Assembly (NCBI RefSeq): GCF_017115165.1
Contig: NZ_JABXKF010000046.1
Coordinates: 1 to 48,205, forward strand
Direction of reading: 5' to 3'
Length of the DNA: 48,205 nucleotides
Source of the DNA: Nostoc sp. LPT
GTDB taxonomy: Bacteria > Cyanobacteriota > Cyanobacteriia > Cyanobacteriales > Nostocaceae
The first letter of the stretch is position 1, and each line of letters opens with the position of its first letter. Position numbers and translations under genes: made by a program. The notes beneath the pieces are model-generated. The model saw only the letters and a list, made by a program, of their open reading frames with translations, was not told the DNA's origin and searched no databases. Positions 18,608-28,977 of this stretch are shown piece by piece.

Positions 18608-18951
18608 AACCATTTTGAATTGAAGGAAAAGCGTTCGACTGAGCGCTCACGCCGTTCGCGTAGCGTTCCGTAGGAAATGTCTAAAATTTAAAATTGAATT
18701 ACTCCTGCCGTTTTCATCCTCACCGGAGGCGGAGCGTCTCCGGCTTTGCATTAATACCATAGCTATCAATCCGTTACTAAATAGCGTAGTACAATGTCTA
18801 ATACCAATTCTCTATGAAGATGCGCCTAATTCTTTTGGGAGATAGCGAATTATCTTCAGAAAACCTCTGTTTACCTCTGCGTACCTTTGCGTTGAAAAAA
18901 AGCTAGAATTTGGCGCAGCTTTACAAAGAAACGGTATAAGCTAGTAATGAA
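18608..18951. repeat. Intergenic region with Nostoc-type repeats
   Basis: No gene was seen. It has GCCGTTCGCGTAGCGTTCCG near 18651, a common cyanobacterial repeat word. A tract at 18865-18895 (CCTCTGCGTACCTTTGCGTT) is the same type as the repeat at 39761-39850. Confidence 0.5.
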
Positions 18952-19014
18952 AAGTTTGTAGTAAGCACAAAGCGTGCTTAGAAAATTAAAGACTAAAGTC
19001 TTTACTACGAACTT
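18952..19014. repeat. Two-hairpin inverted-repeat element
   Basis: AAGTTTGTAGTAA (18952-18964) and TTACTACGAACTT (19002-19014) are 13-bp arms with one mismatch. They enclose the hairpins TAAGCAC/GTGCTTA (18962-18980) and AAAGACT/AGTCTTT (18988-19003). It lies 20 bp beyond the stop of the large kinase gene and may act as its 3' end or as a dispersed repeat. Confidence 0.65.
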
Positions 19015-19033
19015 GCTTACCCATTAATTTTTA

Positions 19034-22000
19034 TTAATTGGATAATACTCTTGCAATACTCGTCAATTCCATAATTTTCTCAAACTGAAAATCATGAGCT
19101 AAATTCTTAATAAAATTTTGCAATCCAGCATTTTCCGAAGGGATTTGCTCAATCAATTCTAAAATCAGGTCATCACTACATTGAGCTGCGGCAGTGTATA
19201 CCTGTTTCACCCATTCCGGCGACATTTCAGATAATAGAGTCACTAAATCCGTGCGCGTCAATATTGATTTTGGTCTTTGTTGCTTTAGGTTTGTTAGCTG
19301 ATAGCTTTCTTCTTGATAAATATATTGAACTCCCAAATATTCGCTTAACTTTTCTAGTAATTCTTCCTCGCGGAAAGGCTTGTTAATATAATCATCGCAA
19401 CCCGCTTTGATTATTGCCTCTCGTTGTTCTTCAAAAGCATGAGCAGTTAAGGCAATAATAATTGTCTCACAATTGGGGCAATTGGGGGTTTGGGATTCGG
19501 TATTTTGAATTGAGGTTTCTTCTCTAGTTTTAATAACTTTTGTGGCTTCGTAGCCATCCATAATTGGCATCCGCATATCCATTAAAATTAGATGTGGTTG
19601 CCATGTCTGCCAAAGTGCGATCGCTTCAATGCCATTTATTGCTTCTTGGACTGCAAAACCGATAGATGTGAGAATTTTCATTAGCACTAAACGGCTGTCT
19701 GTGGAGTCATCAACCACTAAAATACGGTATTCAATTTGAGCAGGCGCTAAACTAATAACTTGGGGTCTAGTTTGTTTGATCTGGATTTCGCTGGCTGCGG
19801 CTAGACCAATTTGAATATCAAAAGCAAATTTACTTCCCTCGCCAATAGTGCTAGTGACGCTAATATCTCCTCCCATTAGTTGTACATATTTGCGGCTAAT
19901 TGCTAAACCTAGTCCTGTTCCCTGTTGTGATTTTCTTCCGGTTTCAGTTTGCCCAAAAGCTTCAAATAGCAAGTCAATTTCTTGTGGGGCAATACCGCGG
20001 CCAGTGTCTTGTACCTCGAAGGTTAAAGATTGGGCATTGGGCATTGGGTATTGGGCATTGGGCATTGGGCATTGGGCATTGGGCATTGGAAATTGGGGAT
20101 TAATTATTCTCCCCTGCTCCCCTGCTCCCCTGCTCCCCTGCTTCCCCTGCTCCCCTGCTTCCCCTGCTCCCCCTGCTCCCCACTCCCCACTCTCCATTCC
20201 CACCCGCAGCGTTACCCTTCCAGTATCGGTAAATTTGATTGCATTTCCCAAGAGGTTAAGCAAGACTTGACGTAGTTTACTTTCGTCAACTTGGATGTAT
20301 TGGGGAAGGTGAGATGTATATTCAAAAACCAATTCCAATCCTTTGGAGGTGGCGCGGAAGCGCAACATCTCTTCGAGGTTTTCCAAGAGGCGAATTAAGT
20401 CAAAACTGTTGAGATTTAAGGTTATTCTGCCAGCTTCAATTTTAGACATTTCCAAAATATCGTTGATTAAATTCAGGAGATGTTCGCCAGCACGATTGAT
20501 GATTGCTAGATTTTGCTGATGTTCAGTTGATAATTCACGATCGTGGCTCATGACTTGGGTAAAACCGAGGATGGCGTTAAGTGGAGTACGCAGTTCGTGA
20601 CTCATGTTGGCCAGGAATTCGCTTTTGGCACGGTTAGCAGCATCAGCAACGATCACAGCTTCTTGCAATGCTTGGGACTGCCTTTGAGTTTGCGCCAGCA
20701 ATTGTGCCTGTTGTAAAGCAACACCTAACTGATTGCCAATTTGAACTACGATGTTGATTTCTCCTGATTTCCATTGGCGGGGATCGGAATTTTGATAACT
20801 CGCCAGCAATCCCCAAAGCTGACTACCATGCAAAATCGGAACAATAATATATGCTTTGGCCTGAAAGCGCTCTAAGAGGTTGATATAAGCAGGATGAAAC
20901 TCAGCGTTGTAAATGTCTGAGACACAGATGAAACTTGCACCTGGGGTTACTTGCAAATCGGGATATTCCACGTGGTTATTACTGCCATCCAAAATTTTCG
21001 CTAGGCAGTGCCCATCTTGTAAGACACCCTCTGTGAGATGAGGATCGTTGTTGTGTTCTTCTATGAGAGAAATCCAACCGTTACCCACCGATTCAGAAAC
21101 AAATTCCCCATTCCAGTCGGGATTGAAACGATAGACAACAACCCGATCGCAGTTGAGTACTTGGCGTAATTCTTCGGTTGTAGCCGCAAATATCGTCTCT
21201 AAATCCAGTGTTTGGCGCATTCTTTGAATTACTTGAGCGATCGCTCTTTCTCGCTCTGCACTCTCACGCAAGGCTTCTTCTGCCAATTTTCTCTCGGTAA
21301 TATCTGTAATTGTACCGATGTAGCCTTTAAGTTCTCCATTATCTTTAAATTCTGGCAAAGCATGACAAATTACCCAGACGACTGTACTATCATTATGCAA
21401 GAAACGATGTTCGTATTTATAGCTTGATTTAGCGGCTGTTGCTTGATTCCATGCCAACAATAGCTGTTCGCGGTCGTCTGGATGTACGGCATTTGCCCAA
21501 CCTGTTCCCAAAGATCCTTCTAAACTACATCCAGTAATTTCACTCCAGCGTTGATTAAAATATAAAACATTGCCATCCACATCAGTATGAAAGATACAAG
21601 CTGGTGAGGCTTCTGCTAGTAGTTGATATCGTTGTTGACCTGACTGCAAAGCTAGTTCTGCCAATTTGCGATCGTTAATGTCTGCCCAATAACCAACACA
21701 TTCGATTGGGTAGTCAGCTTCGTCACGAATTAACCTCATCTTTTCGTAGAACCAGTGATAAGTTCCATCAGCGTGTAACCAACGGTATTCGTAGGAAATG
21801 TACTCCTGCTCAACAAGGTGGGAAAGTTTTTCTGAGATGAATTCAATATCTTGGGGATGGACATGATAAAGCCAAAAACTGGAGTTATCGATAAATTCCC
21901 GCGCTTCGTAGCCCACCATTTCTTTAACGTTTTCACTGATAAAAGTAGTGCTAAAATCGTCTGATGTTTTGCTGCTATAAATGACTACAGGGCTAGAGGT

Positions 22001-24814
22001 GAGCAGATATTGTAGGCGTTCGTTGGCTAAACGCAGTTCTTGTTCGACGTGTTTGCGTTCGCGTAGCGCTGCATGTAGTTCGCTAATTTCGACTAAAACT
22101 GTGCCGACACCAGAAGGGCGATCGTCTTCACCAACAATCGGAAAATAAGAAGCTAAGAAGTGGCGGATAATATCTGGTTGTTGAATGGATGCACTGCTTA
22201 ATTCTTGATTGAGAATGGGTTGACCGGTTATCAGAATTTGTTGATAAATTGGTTCTACTAAAGGGGCGATGTGGGGTAAGACTTCATGGATGGTCTTGCC
22301 AATATGATCTTGCTGGGGTAGTCCATTAATCTCCGCCAACAGTTGGTTGATTTGCACAAACCGCAGCTGGTTATCTACAATATTCATACCGACGGGAGCA
22401 CTGCTAAAAAAGGCATTGAGACGAGCTTCTCTAAGTGCTAGCTCTTGTTCTAGGGTTTTGCGCTCAATCAACCCACCCAACTGAGCAGCAACAGCACTGA
22501 CTAGCAAGAGCAAACGTCGATCTACCAATACTGAGCTACGTTTAAAAAATACTAAAACAGCTAATACTTGGTTCCCAGCCAGTATGGGAACACCAAACCC
22601 ACCTTTTAATCCCACTTTTGCAGCTTGTGGCGATCGCAAGAAAACTGGTCGTGTAACTTTAGAAACATCTTCTATCCATTCTGGTTCTTGGTTGTGCCAA
22701 ACTCTTCCTGGTAATCCCACTCCCAGAGGGAATTTCACAGTTTGGCTTTGGTCGCAGAATTCTTCTAAACTGCTATCTTCTCCGTACCATCCGAGACTGT
22801 GTTCTAAAACAGTCCCATCTTCATTAGGTATCCAGGCTTCACCAAAATCCCAGCCAATGGTGTGACAAATTAAGCGCAAGACCACTGCTAAGGCACTGTT
22901 GACATCACTAGCGCGAGTGATCGCTTGGGTTGTCAACAGCAACAAACGGCTTTCATTTTCTGCCTGCTTGCGTTCAGTAATATCTTTGGTAGTGCCCAGT
23001 ACGTACCATTGTCCATCAATCTCGATCATTTCTGCACTCAACAGTGTTGTCCTAATTTCTCCTGTTGAAGTGCAGACATCAATCTCATAGTTGCGGATGG
23101 CTTTTGCTTGTTGCAGAATGTGGGTGAGAAAATTATATTCTTCTGGATTCACCCAAAGATTCAATTCTTCATCGGTGCGATCAATCACTTGAGAGCGAGA
23201 ATAACCAAAAAACCGACAAAAGCTGTCGTTTACTTCGATGTAGCGTTTATTGTGAACAGTAATTAAGGCAATTGGATCGGGAGATGACCGGAAAGCTGAC
23301 GCTAACTTTTCTTCAGAAGCCCGTCGCGCTGCTTCTGCGCGTTGACGTTCTTTTGCCTCCAATACCAAGGATACTAAATTACCCAGAGAGCGAGCGAAAT
23401 TTTGGTCTTCTAACGTCCAATGATGAGTAGTTCCCACTGCCTCCAGACATAAAACTCCTACGGTCTTTCCCTCCAGCCTAACGGGTGTATCGAGTATAGA
23501 GGTGATGTTTAATCTTGAGTAAAATGCAGAAAATTCTTTAGTTCTGGGATCGGTATGAGCATCATCTGCGGCGATTGGTTGGTCTTGCTGCAAAGCTGTA
23601 AAATAAACTGGATAGTCTGCCGCTGATAATAAAAGTCCTTCGCTATGTTGATTGCAACTACCCTCAAATAGATCGAAACACTGGATTTTTATGCCTGTTT
23701 TGTCATACAGCCAGACACTAGCTCGTTCCATGCCAATATTCTTGACAGCTGTTTCTGTGATTTTACTCAAGGCTGCTTTCAAATCACCCTGATAAAGCGT
23801 CTGATTTTGTGCCAATTGTGTTAGCACTAGATTATGATTGCGGAGCTTAATCGCGCTTTCTTGGAGTAATTTTTCTACTCCTCGACGCTGTGTAATATTA
23901 CTAGCAGTACCTGTCATGCCTATAACCTGACCCTCTTCGTTGCGTAATGCGATCGCATTCAACATTAGATAAAGTAAGGTACCGTCTTTAGCTACACAGC
24001 TAGTTTCATGCTCAAAGATAGACTTTCCCTGAAGAACGCGCTCAAAGGCTACTTTATCTTGAGCAACTTGTGTAGGTGAGATGAAATCAATTAAGGCACG
24101 CCCGATCATTTCTTGGGGTTCGTAGCCATAAATCTGCTTCACTGCTGGATTGACAAAGGTAATTAGTCCATCAATGTCCACCGACCAGATCGTGTCCTGG
24201 GATGTCTCCACTAGGAGCCGATACTGACTTTCGCTCTTCTTAAGGGCGGCTTCGACTACAAGGCGTTCGCTTTGATAAACTTCTCTACAAAAGGCTTTGC
24301 TAATGCTAACGGGAATTTCTTTAAAAATATCTTCTATTTGTCTGTTGCAAATATTTAACTCAACTGTAATCCGTTGACGCTCTTTAATCTCCTGTTGCAG
24401 TTGGAAATTTTTTTCTTTCAACTGTTTTTTCAGTCTTTGGAGAGTGAGTTGATTTTGGACGCGTAATAAAACTTCTTTAGTTTGGAATGGTTGAGTAATA
24501 TAGTCAATATCGCCTAAATTTAAGACATTTATTTTTTCAAAAAAATCATCGAAAATTCCGAAAATAATTATCGGAATCTCTTGAGTTCGAGCGTTAGCTT
24601 TCAAATATTGACATACTTCATAATCATCCTTCTCTATAATGAGAACATTTAGCAAAAGCAAATCTGGGCAAGAAGCGAGTGCTGTATTGATTGCCAATTG
24701 CCCAAAAATAACACTTTCTACCTGATAACCTTGGTGTTGAAGTATGTCTGATAAAAAATGTAAATTCTCTAAGTTGTCATCAACTAATAAAATTTTTATT
24801 TTTTGAGCATCCAT
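19034..24814 (-). CDS. Large hybrid sensor histidine kinase (REC-PAS-GAF-HisKA-HATPase-REC)
   Basis: The 1926-residue soluble kinase has, in order: a receiver (5-125), PAS (190-315), GAF (340-490), PAS (500-615), GAF (625-785), three PAS domains (795-915, 930-1050, 1060-1180), a GAF (1200-1370), the phosphoacceptor helix (His1406 in NMSHELRTP), an ATPase (N-box Asn1524, DTGRGI, GTGLGL) and a C-terminal receiver (Asp1746, Lys1812). A 75-residue tail follows. It should autophosphorylate and pass phosphate to its own receiver. The first receiver lacks the phosphoacceptor Asp (Asn56) and the conserved Lys (Gln108), so it is probably a pseudo-receiver. The last GAF has HPAYINLL where a bilin cysteine would lie. 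An insertion at 1540-1595 in the ATPase is encoded by short tandem repeats. It is a single gene, signal unknown. Confidence 0.93.
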   Translation of the reverse strand: MDAQKIKILLVDDNLENLHFLSDILQHQGYQVESVIFGQLAINTALASCPDLLLLNVLIIEKDDYEVCQYLKANARTQEIPIIIFGIFDDFFEKINVLNLGDIDYITQPFQTKEVLLRVQNQLTLQRLKKQLKEKNFQLQQEIKERQRITVELNICNRQIEDIFKEIPVSISKAFCREVYQSERLVVEAALKKSESQYRLLVETSQDTIWSVDIDGLITFVNPAVKQIYGYEPQEMIGRALIDFISPTQVAQDKVAFERVLQGKSIFEHETSCVAKDGTLLYLMLNAIALRNEEGQVIGMTGTASNITQRRGVEKLLQESAIKLRNHNLVLTQLAQNQTLYQGDLKAALSKITETAVKNIGMERASVWLYDKTGIKIQCFDLFEGSCNQHSEGLLLSAADYPVYFTALQQDQPIAADDAHTDPRTKEFSAFYSRLNITSILDTPVRLEGKTVGVLCLEAVGTTHHWTLEDQNFARSLGNLVSLVLEAKERQRAEAARRASEEKLASAFRSSPDPIALITVHNKRYIEVNDSFCRFFGYSRSQVIDRTDEELNLWVNPEEYNFLTHILQQAKAIRNYEIDVCTSTGEIRTTLLSAEMIEIDGQWYVLGTTKDITERKQAENESRLLLLTTQAITRASDVNSALAVVLRLICHTIGWDFGEAWIPNEDGTVLEHSLGWYGEDSSLEEFCDQSQTVKFPLGVGLPGRVWHNQEPEWIEDVSKVTRPVFLRSPQAAKVGLKGGFGVPILAGNQVLAVLVFFKRSSVLVDRRLLLLVSAVAAQLGGLIERKTLEQELALREARLNAFFSSAPVGMNIVDNQLRFVQINQLLAEINGLPQQDHIGKTIHEVLPHIAPLVEPIYQQILITGQPILNQELSSASIQQPDIIRHFLASYFPIVGEDDRPSGVGTVLVEISELHAALRERKHVEQELRLANERLQYLLTSSPVVIYSSKTSDDFSTTFISENVKEMVGYEAREFIDNSSFWLYHVHPQDIEFISEKLSHLVEQEYISYEYRWLHADGTYHWFYEKMRLIRDEADYPIECVGYWADINDRKLAELALQSGQQRYQLLAEASPACIFHTDVDGNVLYFNQRWSEITGCSLEGSLGTGWANAVHPDDREQLLLAWNQATAAKSSYKYEHRFLHNDSTVVWVICHALPEFKDNGELKGYIGTITDITERKLAEEALRESAERERAIAQVIQRMRQTLDLETIFAATTEELRQVLNCDRVVVYRFNPDWNGEFVSESVGNGWISLIEEHNNDPHLTEGVLQDGHCLAKILDGSNNHVEYPDLQVTPGASFICVSDIYNAEFHPAYINLLERFQAKAYIIVPILHGSQLWGLLASYQNSDPRQWKSGEINIVVQIGNQLGVALQQAQLLAQTQRQSQALQEAVIVADAANRAKSEFLANMSHELRTPLNAILGFTQVMSHDRELSTEHQQNLAIINRAGEHLLNLINDILEMSKIEAGRITLNLNSFDLIRLLENLEEMLRFRATSKGLELVFEYTSHLPQYIQVDESKLRQVLLNLLGNAIKFTDTGRVTLRVGMESGEWGAGGAGEAGEQGKQGSRGAGEQGRIINPQFPMPNAQCPMPNAQYPMPNAQSLTFEVQDTGRGIAPQEIDLLFEAFGQTETGRKSQQGTGLGLAISRKYVQLMGGDISVTSTIGEGSKFAFDIQIGLAAASEIQIKQTRPQVISLAPAQIEYRILVVDDSTDSRLVLMKILTSIGFAVQEAINGIEAIALWQTWQPHLILMDMRMPIMDGYEATKVIKTREETSIQNTESQTPNCPNCETIIIALTAHAFEEQREAIIKAGCDDYINKPFREEELLEKLSEYLGVQYIYQEESYQLTNLKQQRPKSILTRTDLVTLLSEMSPEWVKQVYTAAAQCSDDLILELIEQIPSENAGLQNFIKNLAHDFQFEKIMELTSIARVLSN
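20029..20190. repeat. Heptamer repeat tracts inside the kinase ATPase domain
   Basis: At about 20029-20090 the heptamer GGGCATT repeats about eight times with one variant (GGGTATT). On the coding strand three units make 21 nt, so the peptide repeats every seven residues ([21 protein letters not shown]). At about 20110-20190 CTCCCCTG/CTTCCCCTG words encode a Gly-Glu-Gln-rich piece. Both stay in frame and together form the inserted segment of residues 1540-1595. Confidence 0.9.
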
Positions 24815-25130
24815 ATCAGTTAATAAGTTAATTTTAAATCAGGAAGAATTTCTTGAATAAAACGGAACATGAAATCAGAAAGCAAAACTCTGTCACCAGA
24901 TTGTAAATAAAATCATCGTTGTTTACAACCATACTTCAACGCAGGGTGTATGGAAAAGTTGCAGATAAGCAGGATAACTGTCTATATCATGTTTGCTTCA
25001 TTACTTAATTAAATCCCAAGAATCCCAAACAGCCAAAGCTAGGGCGTACACACAAGTCCAAAAAACCTAGTACCGCAAGGCGGAAGTCACGCATTCAAAA
25101 GTCAAAAGTCACGCATAATTATTGTATTTC
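24815..25130. other. Upstream region of the large kinase
   Basis: No gene was seen. It holds CCGCAAGGCGG at about 25073 and a duplicated GTCACGCA word (25086-25115) separated by AAAAGTCAAAA. The kinase promoter should lie here, but no consensus is clear. Confidence 0.4.
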
Positions 25131-25400
25131 GGGCTTTTACCAAGCCCCGTTGGGGCGGGTGTGGGGGTGTGGGGTTGCATGGTGGTTGGGGATATCTAGC
25201 CCCAACCACCCGCATGAGTCAAAAGCCCAGCTATTAAGTTGGGCAACCGTGTTGTCCTTTGGTCTCAATCCAAAGGACTTCACCTTACACCCTTAAACCC
25301 TTACACGCTTACACCCCTAATGAAACCATTTGAAATGGTGAGGCAGTCCGGTTTTGGGGGTTCCCCCCATGAAGAGCTGCCGAACCCGAAGGGGTATGTT
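25131..25400. other. Cluster of stable hairpins, RNA-like
   Basis: Several strong inverted repeats follow each other. GGGCTTTT (25131-25138) pairs with AAAAGCCC (25221-25228), enclosing GCCCC/GGGGC (25144-25156) and GGTGGTTGGGG/CCCCAACCACC around 25181-25210. GCCCAGCT/AGTTGGGC (25225-25244) competes with the first stem for the same bases. GTCCTTTGG/CCAAAGGAC (25254-25278) and ACCATTT/AAATGGT (25325-25339) follow. GGCAG...CTGCC with GGGGGTTCCCCC inside closes the cluster (25341-25382). No protein is encoded. It may be a structured RNA or a mosaic of dispersed hairpin repeats; the strand is unknown. Confidence 0.45.
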
Positions 25401-25465
25401 TATTTACGCCGTGCTGTACTAGCTTGATGAGGCTTGACTCGTTCCCAGTCTTTGCCTGACAATAC

Positions 25466-25570
25466 ATTCATTAGACTTCTTGCAAAAGTCCCTAACACCC
25501 CACCCCTAACCCCTAAGAGCTTGCGGGGAGGGGTTCTTTATTTTTGATTTATGCAAGAGGTCTATTGAAT
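25466..25570. mobile_element. MITE-like element with 22-bp terminal inverted repeats
   Basis: The ends ATTCATTAGACTTCTTGCAA (25466 on) and, on the other strand, ATTCAATAGACCTCTTGCAT (25570 backwards) match with three differences over 22 bp. The 105-bp element is non-coding. Its last 34 bp (25531-25564) recur exactly at 43401-43434. Too small to encode a transposase, it is probably mobilised in trans. Confidence 0.65.
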
Positions 25571-26066
25571 CTCTGACTCAATGTCTGACTGGAGGCCAAA
25601 GTACCAGCAACGCTGCAAAACACAGATACTGCTGTACCTGCGGGAAATATTGCAACAAGAACGAATGGTATTTTCCTGAGTCTGTACAGTTTTGGTGCTA
25701 GACGTTGCAGGACTTGATTAACCAAAAGAGATTTTTCATAGTCCCCAATTGTCTAGAGTGAAAAACAAATAATCGGATTGCGAGCCTCAGTCAAAACAGT
25801 AGTGATTGTTACACACGATCGCAAAAAACGCGGATAACATGAGAAAAATCTCACCCGATAAACAAGGTGAGGTAAAGCTGTTTATCTTTATGTCCCGTTA
25901 GCAGCTGTCTTCCAGGCTATGAGTTGTTAAGCAATTATCTCGCAGTGGATAGAACTTAATTACATTTTGTCTAAAGTATTAGGCAAAAAGTTATCCCCAA
26001 GGGTGGTAATTTACTTGACAAAAGTCTGCTATTATGCACTATTAGCTGAAAACAAAGGAGTTTGCA
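25571..26066. other. Intergenic region without recognised gene
   Basis: A 32-codon frame at 25581-25679 has no ribosome binding site and no known motif. TTGACA at 26015-26020 lies upstream of the 87-residue gene, but no well-spaced -10 element was found. AAAGGAG at 26054-26060 is the ribosome binding site of that gene. Confidence 0.4.
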
Positions 26067-26330
26067 ATGCATCGACAAATGTGCTGGTTATCTAAGTCTG
26101 GTGGCGATGGAGAGAAAATTTTGTATTTGCAGACAGAACCCAATCAACCCTGGCGTCCCTACACAGCTTTTGGACATTTTGCAGTCCCAGATTATCAAAT
26201 ACCAGGTGGTTCTAAAGGTTGGGCAACTTATCAAAAACTTTTGAAAGCAGGTTGGACACTAGTACCTAGTGCACGGGCAAACGAGTTTGGCAGCAGCAGT
26301 TACGCAGAGTCAACAATCCAAAATTTATAG
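26067..26330 (+). CDS. Small conserved-looking protein of unknown function
   Basis: The 87-residue protein starts at an ATG six bases after AAAGGAG (26054-26060), a near-ideal ribosome binding site. It is soluble, with no signal or transmembrane segment, and rich in Trp, Tyr and Gly (FGHFAVPDYQIPGGSKGWAT, LLKAGWTLVPS). No domain was recognised. It stands alone; the convergent gamma-glutamyltransferase gene ends 57 bp downstream, and heptamer-like TCATTGG words (26331-26360) lie between. Composition and start support a real gene. Confidence 0.7.
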   Translation: MHRQMCWLSKSGGDGEKILYLQTEPNQPWRPYTAFGHFAVPDYQIPGGSKGWATYQKLLKAGWTLVPSARANEFGSSSYAESTIQNL

Positions 26331-26387
26331 TCATTTGTCATTGGTCATTGGTCATTAGTTATTCTTTGGTCTGAGTTTGTTACTCGC

Positions 26388-28145
26388 TTACAAACCTCTA
26401 GGGGAACCTTCACCGCGAGGATCGGCTGCTCCTTCTAAAGTTCCATCAGATGTAATAGCGATCGCGTTACCATTACCCCAAGGAGTAGTTTCCTTTATTT
26501 TGTGTCCCCGTCTGCGTAAATCTTGCAAAGTTAGAGCATCCAAGCCCCAGGATTCGACGCGCAACTCATCTGGAAGCCATTGATGATGTATGCGTGGAAC
26601 AGAAACAGCCGCACCAACATCCATGTTGTATTCCAGCACGTTCAGGATTACTTGCAAAACCTGGGTGATGATGGTGCTACCACCAGGTGCACCCGCTGCC
26701 ATCCGAAAATGACCATTTTCTGTGACAATTGTGGGAGTCATGCTGGATAGAGGAGTTTTGCGGGGTGCAATGCTGTTGGCATCGTTACCAACTAAACCAA
26801 AGGCATTAGGCACTCCTGGCGCAGCTGCAAAATCATCCATCTCATTGTTAAGGATAATTCCAGTTCCCGGTGTCACCACACCAGCACCAAAAATGAGGTT
26901 AATCGTGAAAGTCAGACTTATGGCGTTGTGTTGTTCATCCACAACATTTAAATGAGTGGTTTGGGGAGATTCATGCGGAAGACAAGGGGATGAGGGAAGA
27001 CGCAGACATTTTGAATTCAAATCTACTGGCTTGACTTCGGTGGAGGGTCGAGCCATTTGCATATTAATTTCTTGACGGCGTTTTTTGGCGTAAGCTGGAC
27101 TGAGCAGTTCTTGTACGGGGACTTTGACAAAATCAGGATCGCCTAAATATTTTGAGCGATCGCTATAAGCAATCTTCATTGCTTCTACCATTAAATGTAT
27201 CGCGTCTGGATGATGCCATCCTAAAGATTTTAGATCGGTGTCACCGATAATATTTAAAATCTGCAATAGGTGAACGCCTCCTGATGATGGTGGTGGCATT
27301 GAGCAAATTTTAGCTTTGCGGAAATTGCCACAAACGGGAGTGCGCCAGATTGGCTTATAAGCTTTCAGGTCTTCGAGAGTAATTAAACCACCATTTTTTA
27401 CCATATCAGAAGCGATCGCACGAGCAATACTTCCGGTGTAAAAACTTTGGGGATTTTCGGCAATTGCTGTTAAAGTACGTGCCAAATCACGCTGCACTAG
27501 CTTCTCTCCTGGTTGGTAAAATTCACCGTTGCGAGTGAAAATTTCTCGCGCTGCGGGATTGTTGAGAACTACTTGCTTGCGGGGATCGTTTGCTTGCAGA
27601 GAACGCCAAGTTACTACATTACTAACAATAAAGCCATCTTTAGCGAGTGCGATCGCAGGTTTCATTACCTCTTGCCAAGAAAGCTTACCATAGCGACGAT
27701 GCACTTCATAAAGTCCCGCCACCGTTCCTGGTGTCCCTACTGCCAAATAACCATTAATACTTGCATTCGGACGCACCTTTCCTTCTGCCTCTAAATACAT
27801 ATTTCTTGTAGCTTTCAGGGGTGCGCGTTCGCGGAAATCTAGCGCTTTCATCTCGCCAGTTTTCTCAGAGTGCATCAGCAAAAATCCGCCGCCGCCGATT
27901 CCGGCTGAAAAAGGCTCAACTACAGAAAGTGCAAAGGTTGTAGCTACGGCTGCATCCACTGCATTACCACCTTTGCGTAACATCGAAATTCCTGCTTCAC
28001 TTGCTAGAGGATGGGCTGAAACCACCATTCCCTTCTTGCTGTGTAAGGGTAAAGTTAAGGCGGCTGATGCTACTTGGCTGTAAAGTAAGATGCTGAAAGA
28101 AAAGATTACGCTCGCAACTCGCTTCGGTTTAGCAACAGTAAACAT
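26388..28145 (-). CDS. ggt: Gamma-glutamyltransferase (glutathione hydrolase)
   Basis: The 585-residue precursor has an N-terminal hydrophobic export signal (about 9-28, ending VASAA). The large-subunit region shows RKGGNAVDAAVATTFALSVV and GIGGGGFLL. TTHLNVVDEQ contains the self-cleavage nucleophile Thr396, which would become the N-terminus of the small subunit; in E. coli GGT this is Thr391. The length matches E. coli GGT (580). It removes or transfers the gamma-glutamyl group of glutathione in the periplasm. It is transcribed away from phytochelatin synthase with 100 bp between the starts. A proline-rich stretch near 383-393 (RLPSSPCLPHESP) lies just before the cleavage site. Confidence 0.93.
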   Translation of the reverse strand: MFTVAKPKRVASVIFSFSILLYSQVASAALTLPLHSKKGMVVSAHPLASEAGISMLRKGGNAVDAAVATTFALSVVEPFSAGIGGGGFLLMHSEKTGEMKALDFRERAPLKATRNMYLEAEGKVRPNASINGYLAVGTPGTVAGLYEVHRRYGKLSWQEVMKPAIALAKDGFIVSNVVTWRSLQANDPRKQVVLNNPAAREIFTRNGEFYQPGEKLVQRDLARTLTAIAENPQSFYTGSIARAIASDMVKNGGLITLEDLKAYKPIWRTPVCGNFRKAKICSMPPPSSGGVHLLQILNIIGDTDLKSLGWHHPDAIHLMVEAMKIAYSDRSKYLGDPDFVKVPVQELLSPAYAKKRRQEINMQMARPSTEVKPVDLNSKCLRLPSSPCLPHESPQTTHLNVVDEQHNAISLTFTINLIFGAGVVTPGTGIILNNEMDDFAAAPGVPNAFGLVGNDANSIAPRKTPLSSMTPTIVTENGHFRMAAGAPGGSTIITQVLQVILNVLEYNMDVGAAVSVPRIHHQWLPDELRVESWGLDALTLQDLRRRGHKIKETTPWGNGNAIAITSDGTLEGAADPRGEGSPRGL

Positions 28146-28245
28146 TTTTATCCCATTTCTCCGAAAATTTTATACTTATTTAGCATCTTGGTGTGAGATT
28201 ATTAATACGATCTGATTTGAAAATTTTACAGCACTTGTAAATGCT

Positions 28246-28977
28246 ATGTTACAAAAAATAAGTAAAACATTTTTCAAAGCTTTAACTATTGGATTATGTA
28301 TCTCTAGCGGCAGCGTTCTCTCTCAAACATTACCGCTTTCCTCTAACTTAGTAGGTTTTAATACCCCGGAAGGTGAAAAATTCTTAGTTGACAGTAAATC
28401 AAAAGAAGATTTTTTTCCACTGAGTATGCAATTCATCACTCAAAATAATCAGGCATATTGTGGTGTTGCTAGTATGGTTATGGTACTGAATGGTTTACAA
28501 ATTCCAGCACCAGAAGCACAGCAGTACAAGCCATATCGAGTATTTACTCAAGAAAACTTTTTTAGTAATGATAATACAAAAAAAGTCCTAGCTCCTGAAG
28601 TTGTGTCTCGTCAAGGTATGACTTTAGATCAATTAGGGCAATTATTAGCTAGCTATGGCGTTAAAGTTAATGTTTACCACGCTACCGACACTAGTTTAGA
28701 GGAGTTCCGTAAACAAGCAGCAGAAAATTTAAAACAACCGCAAAATTTCATTTTAGTAAACTATTTACGCAAAGAAATTGGTCAAGAGAAAGGCGGACAT
28801 ATTTCTCCTGTAGCAGCATATAATGAGCAAACAGATAGGTTTTTAATTCTTGATGTTTCTCGTTACAAGTATCCACCAGTGTGGGTAAAAACAACAGATT
28901 TATGGAAAGCAATGCTGACAAATGATTCTGTATCCAAGAAGAGCCGTGGCTTTGTATTTGTAAGCAAAAACCTTTGA
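28246..28977 (+). CDS. Phytochelatin synthase-like peptidase (bacterial, short form)
   Basis: The 243-residue protein has the papain-like phytochelatin synthase domain without the plant C-terminal extension. Cys72 (QAYCGVASM), His185 (GGHISPV) and Asp203 (ILDVSRYKYPP) form the triad, offset by two from Cys70/His183/Asp201 of the Nostoc enzyme NsPCS (Alr0975). The N-terminus (about 6-27) is hydrophobic and may be an export signal or anchor. Bacterial members mainly cleave glycine from glutathione to give gamma-glutamylcysteine and make little phytochelatin. Its divergent neighbour is gamma-glutamyltransferase, which also acts on glutathione. The start at 28246 fits the NsPCS length (242). Confidence 0.94.
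   Translation: MLQKISKTFFKALTIGLCISSGSVLSQTLPLSSNLVGFNTPEGEKFLVDSKSKEDFFPLSMQFITQNNQAYCGVASMVMVLNGLQIPAPEAQQYKPYRVFTQENFFSNDNTKKVLAPEVVSRQGMTLDQLGQLLASYGVKVNVYHATDTSLEEFRKQAAENLKQPQNFILVNYLRKEIGQEKGGHISPVAAYNEQTDRFLILDVSRYKYPPVWVKTTDLWKAMLTNDSVSKKSRGFVFVSKNL

Noticed and set aside
25131..25570. tRNA, retron or group II intron
   Set aside because: No tRNA arms with a T-loop consensus, no reverse transcriptase and no intron domain V were recognised; only hairpins are supported.
25581..25679. 32-codon frame MSDWRPKYQQRC...
   Set aside because: No ribosome binding site and no recognisable motif; it may be chance.
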